A DNA stretch of 16,134 nucleotides from Leptospira sp. (GCA_027531445.1 JAPZRK010000087.1:1-16134); one strand, 5' to 3'; shown: positions 1-8,450, counted from the stretch's first letter. Numbers and translations: made by a program. Notes: generated from the sequence alone by a model not told the origin.

Positions 1-1307
1 TATGCGTAGTAGGTGATGATGACCAGAGTATCTACGCCTTTCGTGGCTCCAATGTGGAATTGATTTTAAATTTTGAAAAAGAATTTCCTCACGCCAAAGT
101 AGTCCGTCTTCTAGAAAACTATAGATCTACTTCGCCGATCATTGCCGCTGCAAATTCTCTCATCAAAAACAATATAGGAAGAAAAGAAAAAGAGTTATAT
201 AGTCGCATCCATTCATCCGAGTTAGTCGAATACTACGAAACCGAAGATGAAAAGGAAGAGGCTATTTTTGTAGCAAGTAAGATACAAAATGTATTGTTGA
301 AAAATCAATTCAAAGGGAATGAAATAGCGATTCTTTTTAGAACCAATTTTCAATCCAGACCATTCGAAGAAGAGCTAAGAAATCGAAACATCCCATACAA
401 AGTAGTGGGGGGTTATAATTTTTTTGACAGAAAGGAAATTCGGGACTGCATTTCCTATCTTCGCTATGTGGCGAATCCTAAAGATGATTATTCTTTGCTT
501 CGCATACTCAATTACCCAAAAAGAGGAATTGGTCCAGGGACGATCCAAAAACTTCAGGAAGAAGCCTATTCAAAGGGAATTTCTATGTTTGAAGTCTTTT
601 TGAAAATCATTGAGAGCGTCGACTACCTGACCGAGGTAAAAACCAAAGTTCGCCAAGAAATCTATCATTTTGTCGAGCTGATAGAGACATTCAAAAAGAA
701 GTTCAGTCTTTCACCCAAACTTGCACCGGTTTTGAAGGAAATGATCACCCAGATCGGCTTTGAACGAGAGATTTCTATCGAAGAAACCGAAGAAAAGGTC
801 ACAAAAGCGCGCATTTACAACCTGAGTGAGCTCGTAAACATGCTCTCTTACTTTGAGGATGAAGAAGAACGAACAGAAAAGCCAAAATTATTCGATTTTT
901 TGCAAAGATTGGCACTTTTAATGGAAGATGAGCCGAAAGAAGAAGAGACAGATCGGAGAATTCAGCTTTTGACCATGCACCAGTCCAAAGGACTCGAGTA
1001 TGATTTGGTATTTTTAGTTGGATTGGAAGAGGGAATTTTGCCGAGCTCACGTGTTATAGATATTGGAGAGGTTGTCGATGAAGAAAGGAGACTTCTCTAC
1101 GTCGGAATGACCCGTCCCAGGTCGAAATTGTACTTGACTGGGGCTCGTACAAGACGCAAATTTGGGGAACAGATCGGGAGTGCGCCCTCTCGATTTTTAG
1201 ATGAGCTTTCTCGGGACGCAGTTCTTTTTTTCCCTCTGGAAACAAAGGACAAGGAAGCTGAAACTCTAAATTTCCTTGAGGAATTAGAGAAACTGAAGGT
1301 ATGCTAA
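1..1307 (+). CDS. UvrD/Rep-type superfamily 1 DNA helicase, C-terminal part (5' end outside window)
   Basis: This is the C-terminal 434 residues of an ATP-dependent 3'-5' DNA helicase. The frame is open from base 3 and begins inside motif II (VVGDDDQSIYAFRG, the Walker B DDDQS), so the Walker A and start lie upstream. The GTG at 54 is internal, not a start. Further motifs follow in the expected order: AILFRTNFQSR near residue 110, the 2B-type stretch YKVVGGYNFFDRKEIRD, motif V LLTMHQSKGLEYD near 321-334, and motif VI EERRLLYVGMTR near 360-371. It ends about 35 residues after SRFLDEL, as Rep-like proteins do, and I see no PcrA/UvrD-type C-terminal Tudor-like domain. Such helicases act in repair, replication restart and removal of protein roadblocks. 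Whether it should be called rep, pcrA or uvrD cannot be settled from this part. Its TAA overlaps the following lipoprotein gene. Confidence 0.95.
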   Translation, partial: CVVGDDDQSIYAFRGSNVELILNFEKEFPHAKVVRLLENYRSTSPIIAAANSLIKNNIGRKEKELYSRIHSSELVEYYETEDEKEEAIFVASKIQNVLLKNQFKGNEIAILFRTNFQSRPFEEELRNRNIPYKVVGGYNFFDRKEIRDCISYLRYVANPKDDYSLLRILNYPKRGIGPGTIQKLQEEAYSKGISMFEVFLKIIESVDYLTEVKTKVRQEIYHFVELIETFKKKFSLSPKLAPVLKEMITQIGFEREISIEETEEKVTKARIYNLSELVNMLSYFEDEEERTEKPKLFDFLQRLALLMEDEPKEEETDRRIQLLTMHQSKGLEYDLVFLVGLEEGILPSSRVIDIGEVVDEERRLLYVGMTRPRSKLYLTGARTRRKFGEQIGSAPSRFLDELSRDAVLFFPLETKDKEAETLNFLEELEKLKVC

Positions 1308-1993
1308 TGAAACGAATGTACCCACTAACCCTATTACTGGTGTTGGCGGTCTCTTTGGGAAACTGTGCGTCGACGGAGGATTCCGTTCGAACCACTGGTG
1401 GTAAGATTGATACAAAGTCCCACCTATCTCAAATCGAGTTAATTGACCGTGATCTAAAATCTACAACTTCCGAAGACACAAAATCCAAACTCCTTCTCAC
1501 AAAGGGGAAGCTTTTATTGGAACTTGGAAAGTATGACGATTCGATTTCCACGCTGACTACAGCCACTGCATTAAAAAATGCGACTGTCAACCCTTCTGAA
1601 TTGCACCTTTATATTGGCAAAGCCTACATCGGCAAAAACCAATATGCAAAGGCAATACAGTATCTTAACCAATCAGAAAAATTGGATAAAACTTACAATC
1701 CTGAGCGTAAAAAGTTAGTCGTTCAGTCTTTAGTTGCAGAAAGGGAATACTACCCAGCTCTTGCAGCTTTGACAAAAACCTACCATAAAGGCAATCAGAA
1801 GAAAGATGAGTTTTATTTTGAGACTGCAGCAACTACATATTTGAAAATGGGTTTCGAATATAAGAATACTAGCTTTTACCAAAAAAGCCTCCAAGTGACA
1901 AATATGGGATTAGAGGATTTTCCAGAAAATGAAACTCTCAAATCCATCCAGAAAGAATGTCTGGAAGTATTGCAACCGGACGGTAAGATATAA
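1307..1993 (+). CDS. TPR-repeat lipoprotein
   Basis: A predicted lipoprotein of 228 residues. The N-terminus MKRMYPLTLLLVLAVSLGNC is a short basic n-region, a hydrophobic core and a lipobox LGNC with the acylated Cys at residue 20. The rest is helical with tetratricopeptide-like repeats: LLLTKGKLLLELGKYDDSI, then LHLYIGKAYIGKNQYAKAI, with a third, more degenerate unit around YFETAATTYLKMGF. TPRs are protein-protein scaffolds, so an envelope assembly or adaptor role is possible but the partner is unknown. I chose the ATG at 1307 because GAAGG at 1295-1299 sits 7 nt upstream. The ATG at 1301 is only 1 nt from that site. The start overlaps the helicase stop (TAATG), suggesting translational coupling, and the AsmA-like gene follows directly. 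Confidence 0.88.
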   Translation: MKRMYPLTLLLVLAVSLGNCASTEDSVRTTGGKIDTKSHLSQIELIDRDLKSTTSEDTKSKLLLTKGKLLLELGKYDDSISTLTTATALKNATVNPSELHLYIGKAYIGKNQYAKAIQYLNQSEKLDKTYNPERKKLVVQSLVAEREYYPALAALTKTYHKGNQKKDEFYFETAATTYLKMGFEYKNTSFYQKSLQVTNMGLEDFPENETLKSIQKECLEVLQPDGKI

Positions 1994-2000
1994 TACTCAC

Positions 2001-4184
2001 TTGAAGTTTCCAAATACCCTTGTCCCTCAAATCGTGGCAAGGGTAAACACCAAACAAGCTAAAGCCCTCTTTTTTACATACAGACCTTACCTTTACTCCT
2101 CACTTGCATTATTACTGTATTTTACAATAGTTCTTATTTCCTATTTTGGATTTGAGTATTACATCAAAACGAGAAGGGTTCCACTTGTTGCGTTGAGATC
2201 GATCGTCATTTCTACAATTAATGAAAAAATCGATAAAGCAGTCGATCTTGGAGTTGTTGATTTTTCTTTACGAGAAGGATTGATTTTAGAAGATTTGGTA
2301 ATATCCCAGGAAGAAGACTTCTCTTTTAATGCCCATCTACTCAAAGTCAAACGAGTCACCTTTCGTCTATCATCTGTTTTGGCAAAGGTTCCGCACGTTG
2401 ATCGTGTTGATTTTTATAGTCCCCAATTGACTTTAAATAATGATCAATCCATCGAAACAAAATTATTAGAATATTTCAAATCCACAAAAGTAAGTGAAGT
2501 CCACTTTCATGATTTACGTGTTAGTTTAAACAAAGACGATCTGAGCGTTTTAGATTGGAAGGAAGGTTGGGACGTTCATTTCTTTAGAAAGAATGGGAAA
2601 ATTTTGGTAGAATATGAGAATGGAATCTATTGGCTACCCAATGCAACGAGAATTAAAGGTGAAGGTTATCTTTCTGAGACAGAGATCGGCGATTTTAAAT
2701 TTAACTTAACCTGGAAAAATTATCCATCTGAAGAGTCTCCACTCCTAGTCAGTTATCTTTTTGGCACAACGATGCAGTCTGCAGTCATTTCTGGAGAAGG
2801 GGTCTGGGAAAACTCTAGTGCTGGTGAAATCATTAAAGGGAATGTGGAATTTGAATCATCAAGTTTTATCGTTTCACAAATTCCAGGTTTTGTGATGAAT
2901 GATCTTCGTTTCCAAGAAAAGTTTTTATTTCATAATGGAAAGGAAATGCGGGAGTTTTCCTCCTTAGATTTCCAATTGAAAATAGAAGATGAGATCACTA
3001 CGGCCAAAGAGAGTTTACTTCATCGAAAGATCGATTTTAATATTGATGATCTCTCCGAAATCTCAAAAGGTTATATTGATTTAGTTAGCGGACAAAGTGT
3101 CCCTTTGAAAGGAAAATTACGCGGTAGCCTAGATGTAAGGGAGACAGGCGAAAAAAACAAATGGTTTAAAACCAAAGCCGCCATCAGTGGTGAGGAATTG
3201 GAATGGAATAGCGATTTGTTTGCATTCCAAAATGGAACCCTCGAATTCAATATAGAAGAGGGAAACCAGTTAAAGTTCAATTTAAAAGGCGAGCTTTTTG
3301 ATAAACCCGTCAATCTAGAAGCTCTCTCTGGTTTGGATTGGTCTAGGTCCAAAAAAACGGATGGTACCTTTTATTATCCACTTTCATCGAAAACTAAAGC
3401 CACTCTTGAAATAAAATCTCTACTTTCAAAACATTGGTCTCCTATCTATGATACGTGGAAAAAGGACACGATTGAAGAAATCAAAGAACGACAAGAAAAA
3501 CTCATTCCAGAAGAGTATTTTTATCAAAAAAAGGTATACAAATATTTTTTAGAGTCGATGAACTTTGATTTGGCGATACATGCTTCTGATTTTTTCCCCT
3601 ATGAAGGAAGTGCCTCGAGTGGCGAGCTGAAAGGATCTTTAGTTGTAAAGGATGGACGAATGAATACAACATTCACTTTGCCAACATCGGGTTCAAAAAT
3701 TTCCATGTCTTCCTACTTCGCAACAAAAACTCCAAACTTTAGTTTCAGTTTATTTCTGGTCAACTATCCCTGGAATCGACCTTGGACGGAAGTTTGTGGA
3801 ATAAACCTTTTACCTGAGTCAGTTAATTTAGATTATGCTTTTGTAAGTCAAGGCAGTGATTATTACACGCTATCAAAAGATGCTCGGATTAATTATTTGC
3901 TCCGACTGGAAAATGTGAAAGCAGTTGGGAAAGAATTATGGGTGAAACTGGGATTACCTGAAAAGTCCATTTCGGATCCGCTTAGAATCGAATTCAATCT
4001 GGACCATTATTTTGATTCAGATTATATTAGGAATCTCAGTATAAGTTCTGCAAGTGTAGACTGGAAAGGTTATGCTCAAAACAAATCGGGTTACTTTACC
4101 TATAATTTATATGGCAGTGCTGGAGATTCTCGTGGTAATTGGTCTTTCACTGAAGAAGAGAATCGTCGGTGTACAGTAAAATGA
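2001..4184 (+). CDS. AsmA-like, single-pass membrane-anchored envelope protein
   Basis: A protein of about 727 residues. One transmembrane segment lies at about residues 31-53 (LYSSLALLLYFTIVLISYFGF), followed by basic KTRR, so the large C-terminal part is probably periplasmic. Residues about 62-150 look like the N-terminal module of the AsmA/TamB-type repeating beta-groove proteins: a short helix (INEKIDKAVDLG), strands with FSLREGLILEDLVIS, then HLLKVKRVTFRLSSVL and VDRVDFYSPQLTL. The rest is beta-rich with no recognisable catalytic motif. Family members span the periplasm and are implicated in phospholipid or outer-membrane transport. That role here is inference. The start is uncertain: the frame is open back to an ATG at 1929, inside the lipoprotein gene. 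I prefer the TTG at 2001 because it removes a 65-nt overlap, but its ribosome site is weak (GGTAAG, 13 nt away). A GTG at 2034 is another option. Confidence 0.8.
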   Translation: MKFPNTLVPQIVARVNTKQAKALFFTYRPYLYSSLALLLYFTIVLISYFGFEYYIKTRRVPLVALRSIVISTINEKIDKAVDLGVVDFSLREGLILEDLVISQEEDFSFNAHLLKVKRVTFRLSSVLAKVPHVDRVDFYSPQLTLNNDQSIETKLLEYFKSTKVSEVHFHDLRVSLNKDDLSVLDWKEGWDVHFFRKNGKILVEYENGIYWLPNATRIKGEGYLSETEIGDFKFNLTWKNYPSEESPLLVSYLFGTTMQSAVISGEGVWENSSAGEIIKGNVEFESSSFIVSQIPGFVMNDLRFQEKFLFHNGKEMREFSSLDFQLKIEDEITTAKESLLHRKIDFNIDDLSEISKGYIDLVSGQSVPLKGKLRGSLDVRETGEKNKWFKTKAAISGEELEWNSDLFAFQNGTLEFNIEEGNQLKFNLKGELFDKPVNLEALSGLDWSRSKKTDGTFYYPLSSKTKATLEIKSLLSKHWSPIYDTWKKDTIEEIKERQEKLIPEEYFYQKKVYKYFLESMNFDLAIHASDFFPYEGSASSGELKGSLVVKDGRMNTTFTLPTSGSKISMSSYFATKTPNFSFSLFLVNYPWNRPWTEVCGINLLPESVNLDYAFVSQGSDYYTLSKDARINYLLRLENVKAVGKELWVKLGLPEKSISDPLRIEFNLDHYFDSDYIRNLSISSASVDWKGYAQNKSGYFTYNLYGSAGDSRGNWSFTEEENRRCTVK

Positions 4185-4200
4185 TTTTAGGATAATACTT

Positions 4201-4584
4201 GTGAAACAAAACAAAATCGATCATATCTTTCAACGAAACTTTATTGTTTTTTCCCTTTTTTTATTTGTTCTTTTTTTTAACAATTGTAAGGACAAGGCTC
4301 GCCTTGCAGACGTTCCGCCAAATCTAGAAGATATTCCTGCATTTGCAGGTCAGTGGAATGTTCAGGGTATTGCGTTACCAGAATCGATTTTGTTTTTGGA
4401 CCCAGAAAAAAATGTAGCAATTCTTGGTAAGGAATCCTTTCTACTAGAGATGGACTCAATTGGCCTTAGGATTCGTCCAGCTGACAGAGAGTATGCTGTG
4501 GGATACTTTCTCTTTTCCGAAATCCGAGAGCATTCGTGGGTGGGTACTTGGGAAGATCAAATTGTAAGACTCGTTCGTGAATAA
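4201..4584 (+). CDS. small putative lipoprotein of unknown function
   Basis: A 127-residue protein that I do not recognise. The N-terminus has a basic/polar n-region of about 13 residues, a hydrophobic core (FIVFSLFLFVLFF) and Cys29 in FNNC, a loose lipobox acceptable for spirochaetes. The mature part of about 99 residues looks like a small beta-rich domain: FAGQWNVQGIALP, then ILFLDPEKNVAILG, with a Trp-rich end (HSWVGTWEDQIVRL). That pattern recalls lipocalin-like 'how much activity versus blank' small domains, but I cannot assign a family. It starts with GTG, and AGGA at 4189-4192 lies 8 nt upstream. It begins 16 nt after the AsmA-like gene, so it is probably the last gene of that transcript. 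It faces lpxB across 26 nt. Confidence 0.8.
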   Translation: MKQNKIDHIFQRNFIVFSLFLFVLFFNNCKDKARLADVPPNLEDIPAFAGQWNVQGIALPESILFLDPEKNVAILGKESFLLEMDSIGLRIRPADREYAVGYFLFSEIREHSWVGTWEDQIVRLVRE

Positions 4585-4608
4585 AGCAACTTAATTCAAA
4601 TGGATACC

Positions 4609-4624
4609 CATCACGATTGTGATG
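4609..4624. terminator. possible weak bidirectional hairpin between convergent genes
   Basis: CATCAC-GATT-GTGATG is a perfect 6-bp stem with a 4-nt loop, overlapping the lpxB stop codon and following the small lipoprotein gene. Position between two convergent genes suits a shared terminator. Neither side carries a proper T-tract (only CTTTC on the + strand), so intrinsic termination would be weak. Confidence 0.3.
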
Positions 4625-5861
4625 CTTTCAGCTCACTGTAAAAGTGGGCTACTTCTTTTGCGGCAAGTTTGGCTCCATTGAGTGTGCCCAACTCACGTTC
4701 CTTTGTTTCCGTTAAGATTCGTGTGATCTTGTCCCTATATTTTTTATTTGCCAATATTTCCCGTGCTTCTTCAAAAATATACTTGGGTTTCGCTTCATTT
4801 TGCGTGATTTCACGGCAGACTTCCATACCGGATAGTATATTGGCAAGACCTATAAACTTTGATTTGATGAGAAGGGATCCAATTAAATAGGTAAAATAGC
4901 TTACCTTGTATAAAATCACCATTGGCTTTTCAAAGAACAGTCCCTCTAAAGTAGCTGTGCCAGATGCAATAAGGAGAAGGTCACTGGAACTCATAACTCG
5001 AAGCGAACTATCCCAAAGATAATGGATCTCTAGGTCGGGAACCTCTTGTTTGAGTGCAGAAATTTTTCCAATGATAAGTGACTCTTTGCCCTTGTTGATA
5101 TTCGGCAGTAAAAAAACGATTCGTTTGTTCTTTAGTTTAAAGTGTTCATGAAGAAGTTTTGCAGTACCAAGGATGGGTCCAATGAGTTTTGTGATTTCAC
5201 CAGTTCTCGATCCGGGTAACAAACCAACCACAAAACCTTCACCTAGCTGAGGTAAGTCTGCTGGTAGAGCTGGCTCTTTTTTTAATTTTTCAGGAATTCG
5301 TTTTGTGATTGGATGCCCCACAAATTTTGCATTTACTCCATACTCTTTATAAATCGTTTCCTCAAAACGAAACAAAGTTAGCATAAGTGCAATGTGCTCT
5401 TTTATAAAGTAGATACGTTTGAATTTCCAAGCCCAGATTTGTGGTGAAACATAAAATATAGACGGGATACCGATCGCCTTTAATTCTTTTGCAAGCCGAA
5501 GATTAAAGCCAGGATAATCGATCAAAATGGCTAATTTTGTCTCTCTTCGCTTTGCTTCCTCAACAATTTGGAAGAGCAACTTTTTTAAGAACTGGTATTT
5601 TTTGATCGCTTCAGAAAAGCCAATGACGGCGAGTTTTTCTAATTCTTCTAATGTTTCAAATCCTCCGGCCATCATAGATTCGCCACCAACTCCATAATAG
5701 GAAAACTCGGGTCTTAATTGTCTCAGTTCGTTCAGTAAATCGCCACCTAGCAGATCACCAGAATGTTCTCCAGTTACAACTAAAACAGACACTTCCTGTT
5801 TGTTTGCGAATTCAGTTTTTCCGTTAGATGTTGTTTTATTTGATTTTTTTTTGGCTACCAT
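4611..5861 (-). CDS. lpxB: lipid-A-disaccharide synthase LpxB
   Basis: A glycosyltransferase (family GT19) that joins a UDP-2,3-diacyl-glucosamine-type donor to the 2,3-diacyl-sugar 1-phosphate (lipid X) to form the lipid A disaccharide, working at the inner face of the inner membrane. Diagnostic blocks are GEHSGD (31-36), DYPGFN (115-120), SPQIWAWK (139-146), VGHP (181-184), LLPGSR (214-219) and ASGTATLE (299-306). At 416 residues it is longer than the typical ~380-390, owing to a Lys/Thr-rich N-terminal tail of about 22 residues. The ATG at 5861 has a strong AGGAGG about 6 nt upstream, which supports this start despite the 26-nt overlap with lpxI. In Leptospira the sugar is known to be partly GlcN3N with amide-linked chains, so the natural substrate may be that variant. 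This point rests on family knowledge, not on the sequence. Confidence 0.96.
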   Translation of the reverse strand: MVAKKKSNKTTSNGKTEFANKQEVSVLVVTGEHSGDLLGGDLLNELRQLRPEFSYYGVGGESMMAGGFETLEELEKLAVIGFSEAIKKYQFLKKLLFQIVEEAKRRETKLAILIDYPGFNLRLAKELKAIGIPSIFYVSPQIWAWKFKRIYFIKEHIALMLTLFRFEETIYKEYGVNAKFVGHPITKRIPEKLKKEPALPADLPQLGEGFVVGLLPGSRTGEITKLIGPILGTAKLLHEHFKLKNKRIVFLLPNINKGKESLIIGKISALKQEVPDLEIHYLWDSSLRVMSSSDLLLIASGTATLEGLFFEKPMVILYKVSYFTYLIGSLLIKSKFIGLANILSGMEVCREITQNEAKPKYIFEEAREILANKKYRDKITRILTETKERELGTLNGAKLAAKEVAHFYSELKASQS

Positions 5862-6687
5862 TTAATCCTCCTATCCCACTTGGTCCGTAAACGGCAAAGT
5901 TGAGTTTATGTTTGGTAGCGTATCCAATGACTTCCGTTGGATTTACGACAAGTGTTTCGCCTTCTTTGATGCAAATTGTTTTGCATCCACTCTCAAACAT
6001 GACTTTCATCGTATCTAAGCCAATAGTTGGTAGATCAAAGCGCTCGTCTTGCTTTGATTTTGCTGATTTACAGACCACAGCAGATCCCTTTTTTTTGGTA
6101 AACGCACCACCTCGTTGGATTGTTGCATCTGTTCCTTCAACTGCCTCTACGGCGATGACACTTTCATCACATACAACCACCATTTGACCGATGTCCAGAT
6201 CTGCCATCTTTTCGGCGTAATGCATCCCAAAGGAGATATCACGCAATTCCTCTTTGCCGAATTTTTTCGGAGTGTAACGACCTTCTGAAAGTAATAGGGA
6301 GCGAAGGTAGATTTTTTGAGAAATCACACGGACTCCCATACTTTCAAATTCATCTGCAATCGCTAGGAAAATCGGATAGTCATTACGGTTGATGGTCTTT
6401 GCAAGGATCGCAAGTGCTTTTAAATCAAATTTTAAACCTTGGAACAAAAGGTCTTTTCTGACTTTACCTAACATCAAAATGCGAGAAATTTTCTCTTGTT
6501 TGATTGTTTTCAGTATTTTGCCAATTTGTGTAATGTGAACTGGAATGGTTCTTTTTGAATGTTCTCTAGGTGAAAAATCTGATTCTTTCAAGCCAAGAAA
6601 AATGGGATCTTCACCGGAAGCAAGCGCCTCATTCATTCCGATATGAGGCAGTTCTCCTCCGCCAGCGATGATCCCAAGCCTTGACAT
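5836..6687 (-). CDS. lpxI: UDP-2,3-diacylglucosamine pyrophosphatase LpxI
   Basis: LpxI (DUF1009 family) hydrolyses UDP-2,3-diacylglucosamine to lipid X and UMP, supplying one of the two LpxB substrates. It is the non-homologous replacement for LpxH. The protein opens with LGIIAGGGELP (4-14), typical of the family. It has GKVRKDLLF near 74-82, VEGTDATIQRGG (183-194), and PTIGLDTMK (220-228) with Asp225, which matches the catalytic aspartate I recall for Caulobacter LpxI. At 283 residues it has normal length. The ATG overlaps the FmdB-like stop by one base (TAATG) and there is no clear ribosome site of its own, so translation is probably coupled. Its last 26 nt overlap the lpxB start and contain the lpxB ribosome site. 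This pairing of consecutive pathway steps strongly supports both assignments. Confidence 0.95.
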   Translation of the reverse strand: MSRLGIIAGGGELPHIGMNEALASGEDPIFLGLKESDFSPREHSKRTIPVHITQIGKILKTIKQEKISRILMLGKVRKDLLFQGLKFDLKALAILAKTINRNDYPIFLAIADEFESMGVRVISQKIYLRSLLLSEGRYTPKKFGKEELRDISFGMHYAEKMADLDIGQMVVVCDESVIAVEAVEGTDATIQRGGAFTKKKGSAVVCKSAKSKQDERFDLPTIGLDTMKVMFESGCKTICIKEGETLVVNPTEVIGYATKHKLNFAVYGPSGIGGLNGSQKKIK

Positions 6688-6986
6688 TAGGAATTACTAG
6701 TATCTGAAGTTGTAGTAGGTTTTGATTCTGAACTAGCCGGTGTTTGTGTCGGTGTTTCCGTTTTCGCGGCGGCAGGACCTGTCGATTCCGTTTTGGCACC
6801 TTCTTTTTTATAGTCGGTTACGTAAAATCCTGTGCCTTTGAATATGATTCCAGCGGTTCCTGTGATCATCCGTTCAACTTGACCTTTTTTTCCACAAAGG
6901 CACTCCGTAAGGGCATCGTCTTTCATGGATTGGACATGTTCAAATTGTTTGCCACAAGTTTTGCAAGAATAGTCGTAAGTTGCCAT
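6687..6986 (-). CDS. FmdB-family zinc-ribbon protein
   Basis: A 99-residue protein with an N-terminal zinc ribbon of the FmdB regulatory-protein family (MATYDYSCKTCGKQFE). Cys8, Cys11, Cys29 and Cys31 form the likely Zn site, and VERMITG follows as in relatives. The C-terminal third is low-complexity Thr/Pro/Ala/Ser/Glu and probably disordered. The family is widespread and its function is poorly defined, despite the name from a formamidase operon. A good ribosome site (GGAGG, about 5 nt from the ATG) supports this start. It lies 15 nt after the SH3b-protein gene and overlaps lpxI by one base, so it is probably co-expressed with lipid A synthesis. That says nothing certain about its job. Confidence 0.88.
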   Translation of the reverse strand: MATYDYSCKTCGKQFEHVQSMKDDALTECLCGKKGQVERMITGTAGIIFKGTGFYVTDYKKEGAKTESTGPAAAKTETPTQTPASSESKPTTTSDTSNS

Positions 6987-7001
6987 TTATCCTCCGTTTG
7001 G

Positions 7002-8450
7002 CTAATGAACGCCAGTTTTGATTTCGAAAAGTAATGTTTGTTTGCGAGTAGGGGAAGCTGCAAGTGGCAGACAGATCTCCCAAGAGTATCTTCCAGAAGA
7101 ATAAGAAGCCGAATCAATGGGCAACGACTTCAAGGATTGGAGTAACCCTGTGTTACGCCTCCAAAGACTTCCTACAAGCTTACCATCCCCTAAGGACTCA
7201 ATATGTAATGACAAATTTTCCCTTTTGCGTTCTTCGTCTAGGATATATCGATTGCGATTGATCAAAATTGCTTCTTTGTCTATTTCAATGCTATAAACCA
7301 AATGACTGGCTCCGCTATAAACTAAGTTGAGCTCAAAAAGAGGGATAATTTCTCTTGCTTCACTGGGCAGAAACGAAAATTCGAAGTAATTCTTTTCGCC
7401 AGCCAACTTTTTACAGATACGTCTGTATTCTTTTGTTTTGTTTCCAAAAAGTGGAAATCCGACTTCACCGGATTCAATCACCCGTTCCCTTGGTATGTAA
7501 GTTCCATAAAAGGTGGGAGGAATTTTATCTCCCAACCAATTCACAAAATCGATCTTAATTTCATTGTCTATGGATTTGAATCTTTTTTCAAAATTAGCGA
7601 CAAGGTTTGGGCTTGGGTTTGATTTTTGCAAGAATCCAGAAAAGATCCAGGCGGACTTTGCCAACTCGGGGTAAAAGCATTGGATAAACACACCCTGTTT
7701 GCCAGAAACCGTTTCTTCGTGTGTGTCTCTCTCAAAACAATAGGCGAAATCGGGAGAACTCACTTTTCCGACTTCTTTGTTTTCTTTCCCAGGACCACTT
7801 CTGAGATTTACATTGGTTCCGGAGATTACAGAATAATTTTCATAAAAAAGAGAGGCACTTGATTCGTTTAAAAAAGCTAAAATTTCTAGAAGAAAACTAG
7901 ATTCAATTTCTCCTATTGGTTCCATAGGAAATCGAAGTAGATTCGCCAAAGCTCTGCTATATGATTCTTCTAGCCCTCTTGGGTCCTCTAAAATCAAGAG
8001 TAATAAATAATAACTAACTTTATCCTTTGGAATTGCCTTTTGGAAACTGAGTATTTTGGTAATTAGAGATTTTTTATAATCATTTCCATGTTTCTTCAAA
8101 TTTGGGAAAAAAGGATCGTGAATGTGTTTATACACTCCGAGCGATGTATTCCAATCTTCAATTTTTAAATAATCCTTCTTTTTGATATAAGCAAGAGTAT
8201 CTGCTTTTGTTTTGGTTTCGTTGGCCTTTTTTTCAAGTTGGGAAACAGACTGAGACAATAGAGATGTTACGAGTTCACTATCTGAATGGTTCGGATCTGG
8301 ATAAAGATCTAATACCTTCTCATACTTTCCTTCGCGGTAGTAGCTGAAGGCTTGGTCTTCTTTGTCTCGAAAATCTACAAAGGTGTATGTGATCCCAACA
8401 ATCAAAAAGAAAACAACTGTCAGAGCCAAAATGACGCGTGAACGGATCAT
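7002..8450 (-). CDS. membrane-anchored SH3b-domain protein of unknown function
   Basis: A 482-residue protein. A single hydrophobic segment at about residues 7-25 (ILALTVVFFLIVGITYTFV) serves as a signal anchor. Helical sequence follows, with a TPR-like start (AFSYYREGKYEKVLDLYPD). At about 206-275 is a bacterial SH3 (SH3b) domain with the hallmark GTNVNLRSGPGKENKEVGKV. SH3b domains often bind cell-wall peptides, so a periplasmic wall- or envelope-binding role is plausible. The C-terminal 200 residues are beta-rich with no motif I recognise. The ATG at 8450 is preceded by AAGGA about 10 nt upstream. The gene lies 17 nt after the TolC-family gene and 15 nt before the zinc-ribbon gene. The overall architecture is not one I can name. 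Confidence 0.85.
   Translation of the reverse strand: MIRSRVILALTVVFFLIVGITYTFVDFRDKEDQAFSYYREGKYEKVLDLYPDPNHSDSELVTSLLSQSVSQLEKKANETKTKADTLAYIKKKDYLKIEDWNTSLGVYKHIHDPFFPNLKKHGNDYKKSLITKILSFQKAIPKDKVSYYLLLLILEDPRGLEESYSRALANLLRFPMEPIGEIESSFLLEILAFLNESSASLFYENYSVISGTNVNLRSGPGKENKEVGKVSSPDFAYCFERDTHEETVSGKQGVFIQCFYPELAKSAWIFSGFLQKSNPSPNLVANFEKRFKSIDNEIKIDFVNWLGDKIPPTFYGTYIPRERVIESGEVGFPLFGNKTKEYRRICKKLAGEKNYFEFSFLPSEAREIIPLFELNLVYSGASHLVYSIEIDKEAILINRNRYILDEERKRENLSLHIESLGDGKLVGSLWRRNTGLLQSLKSLPIDSASYSSGRYSWEICLPLAASPTRKQTLLFEIKTGVH

Noticed and set aside
799..1395. - strand open frames opposite the helicase and the lipoprotein start
   Set aside because: The + strand carries clear helicase motifs throughout. 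The antisense peptides have no recognisable features or ribosome sites.
1929..2000. N-terminal extension of the AsmA-like protein from ATG 1929
   Set aside because: It lies within the TPR lipoprotein coding sequence in another frame, and the extra residues are polar and unlike a membrane-protein N-terminus. A later start is simpler, though I cannot exclude it because an AGAGGA lies 11 nt upstream.
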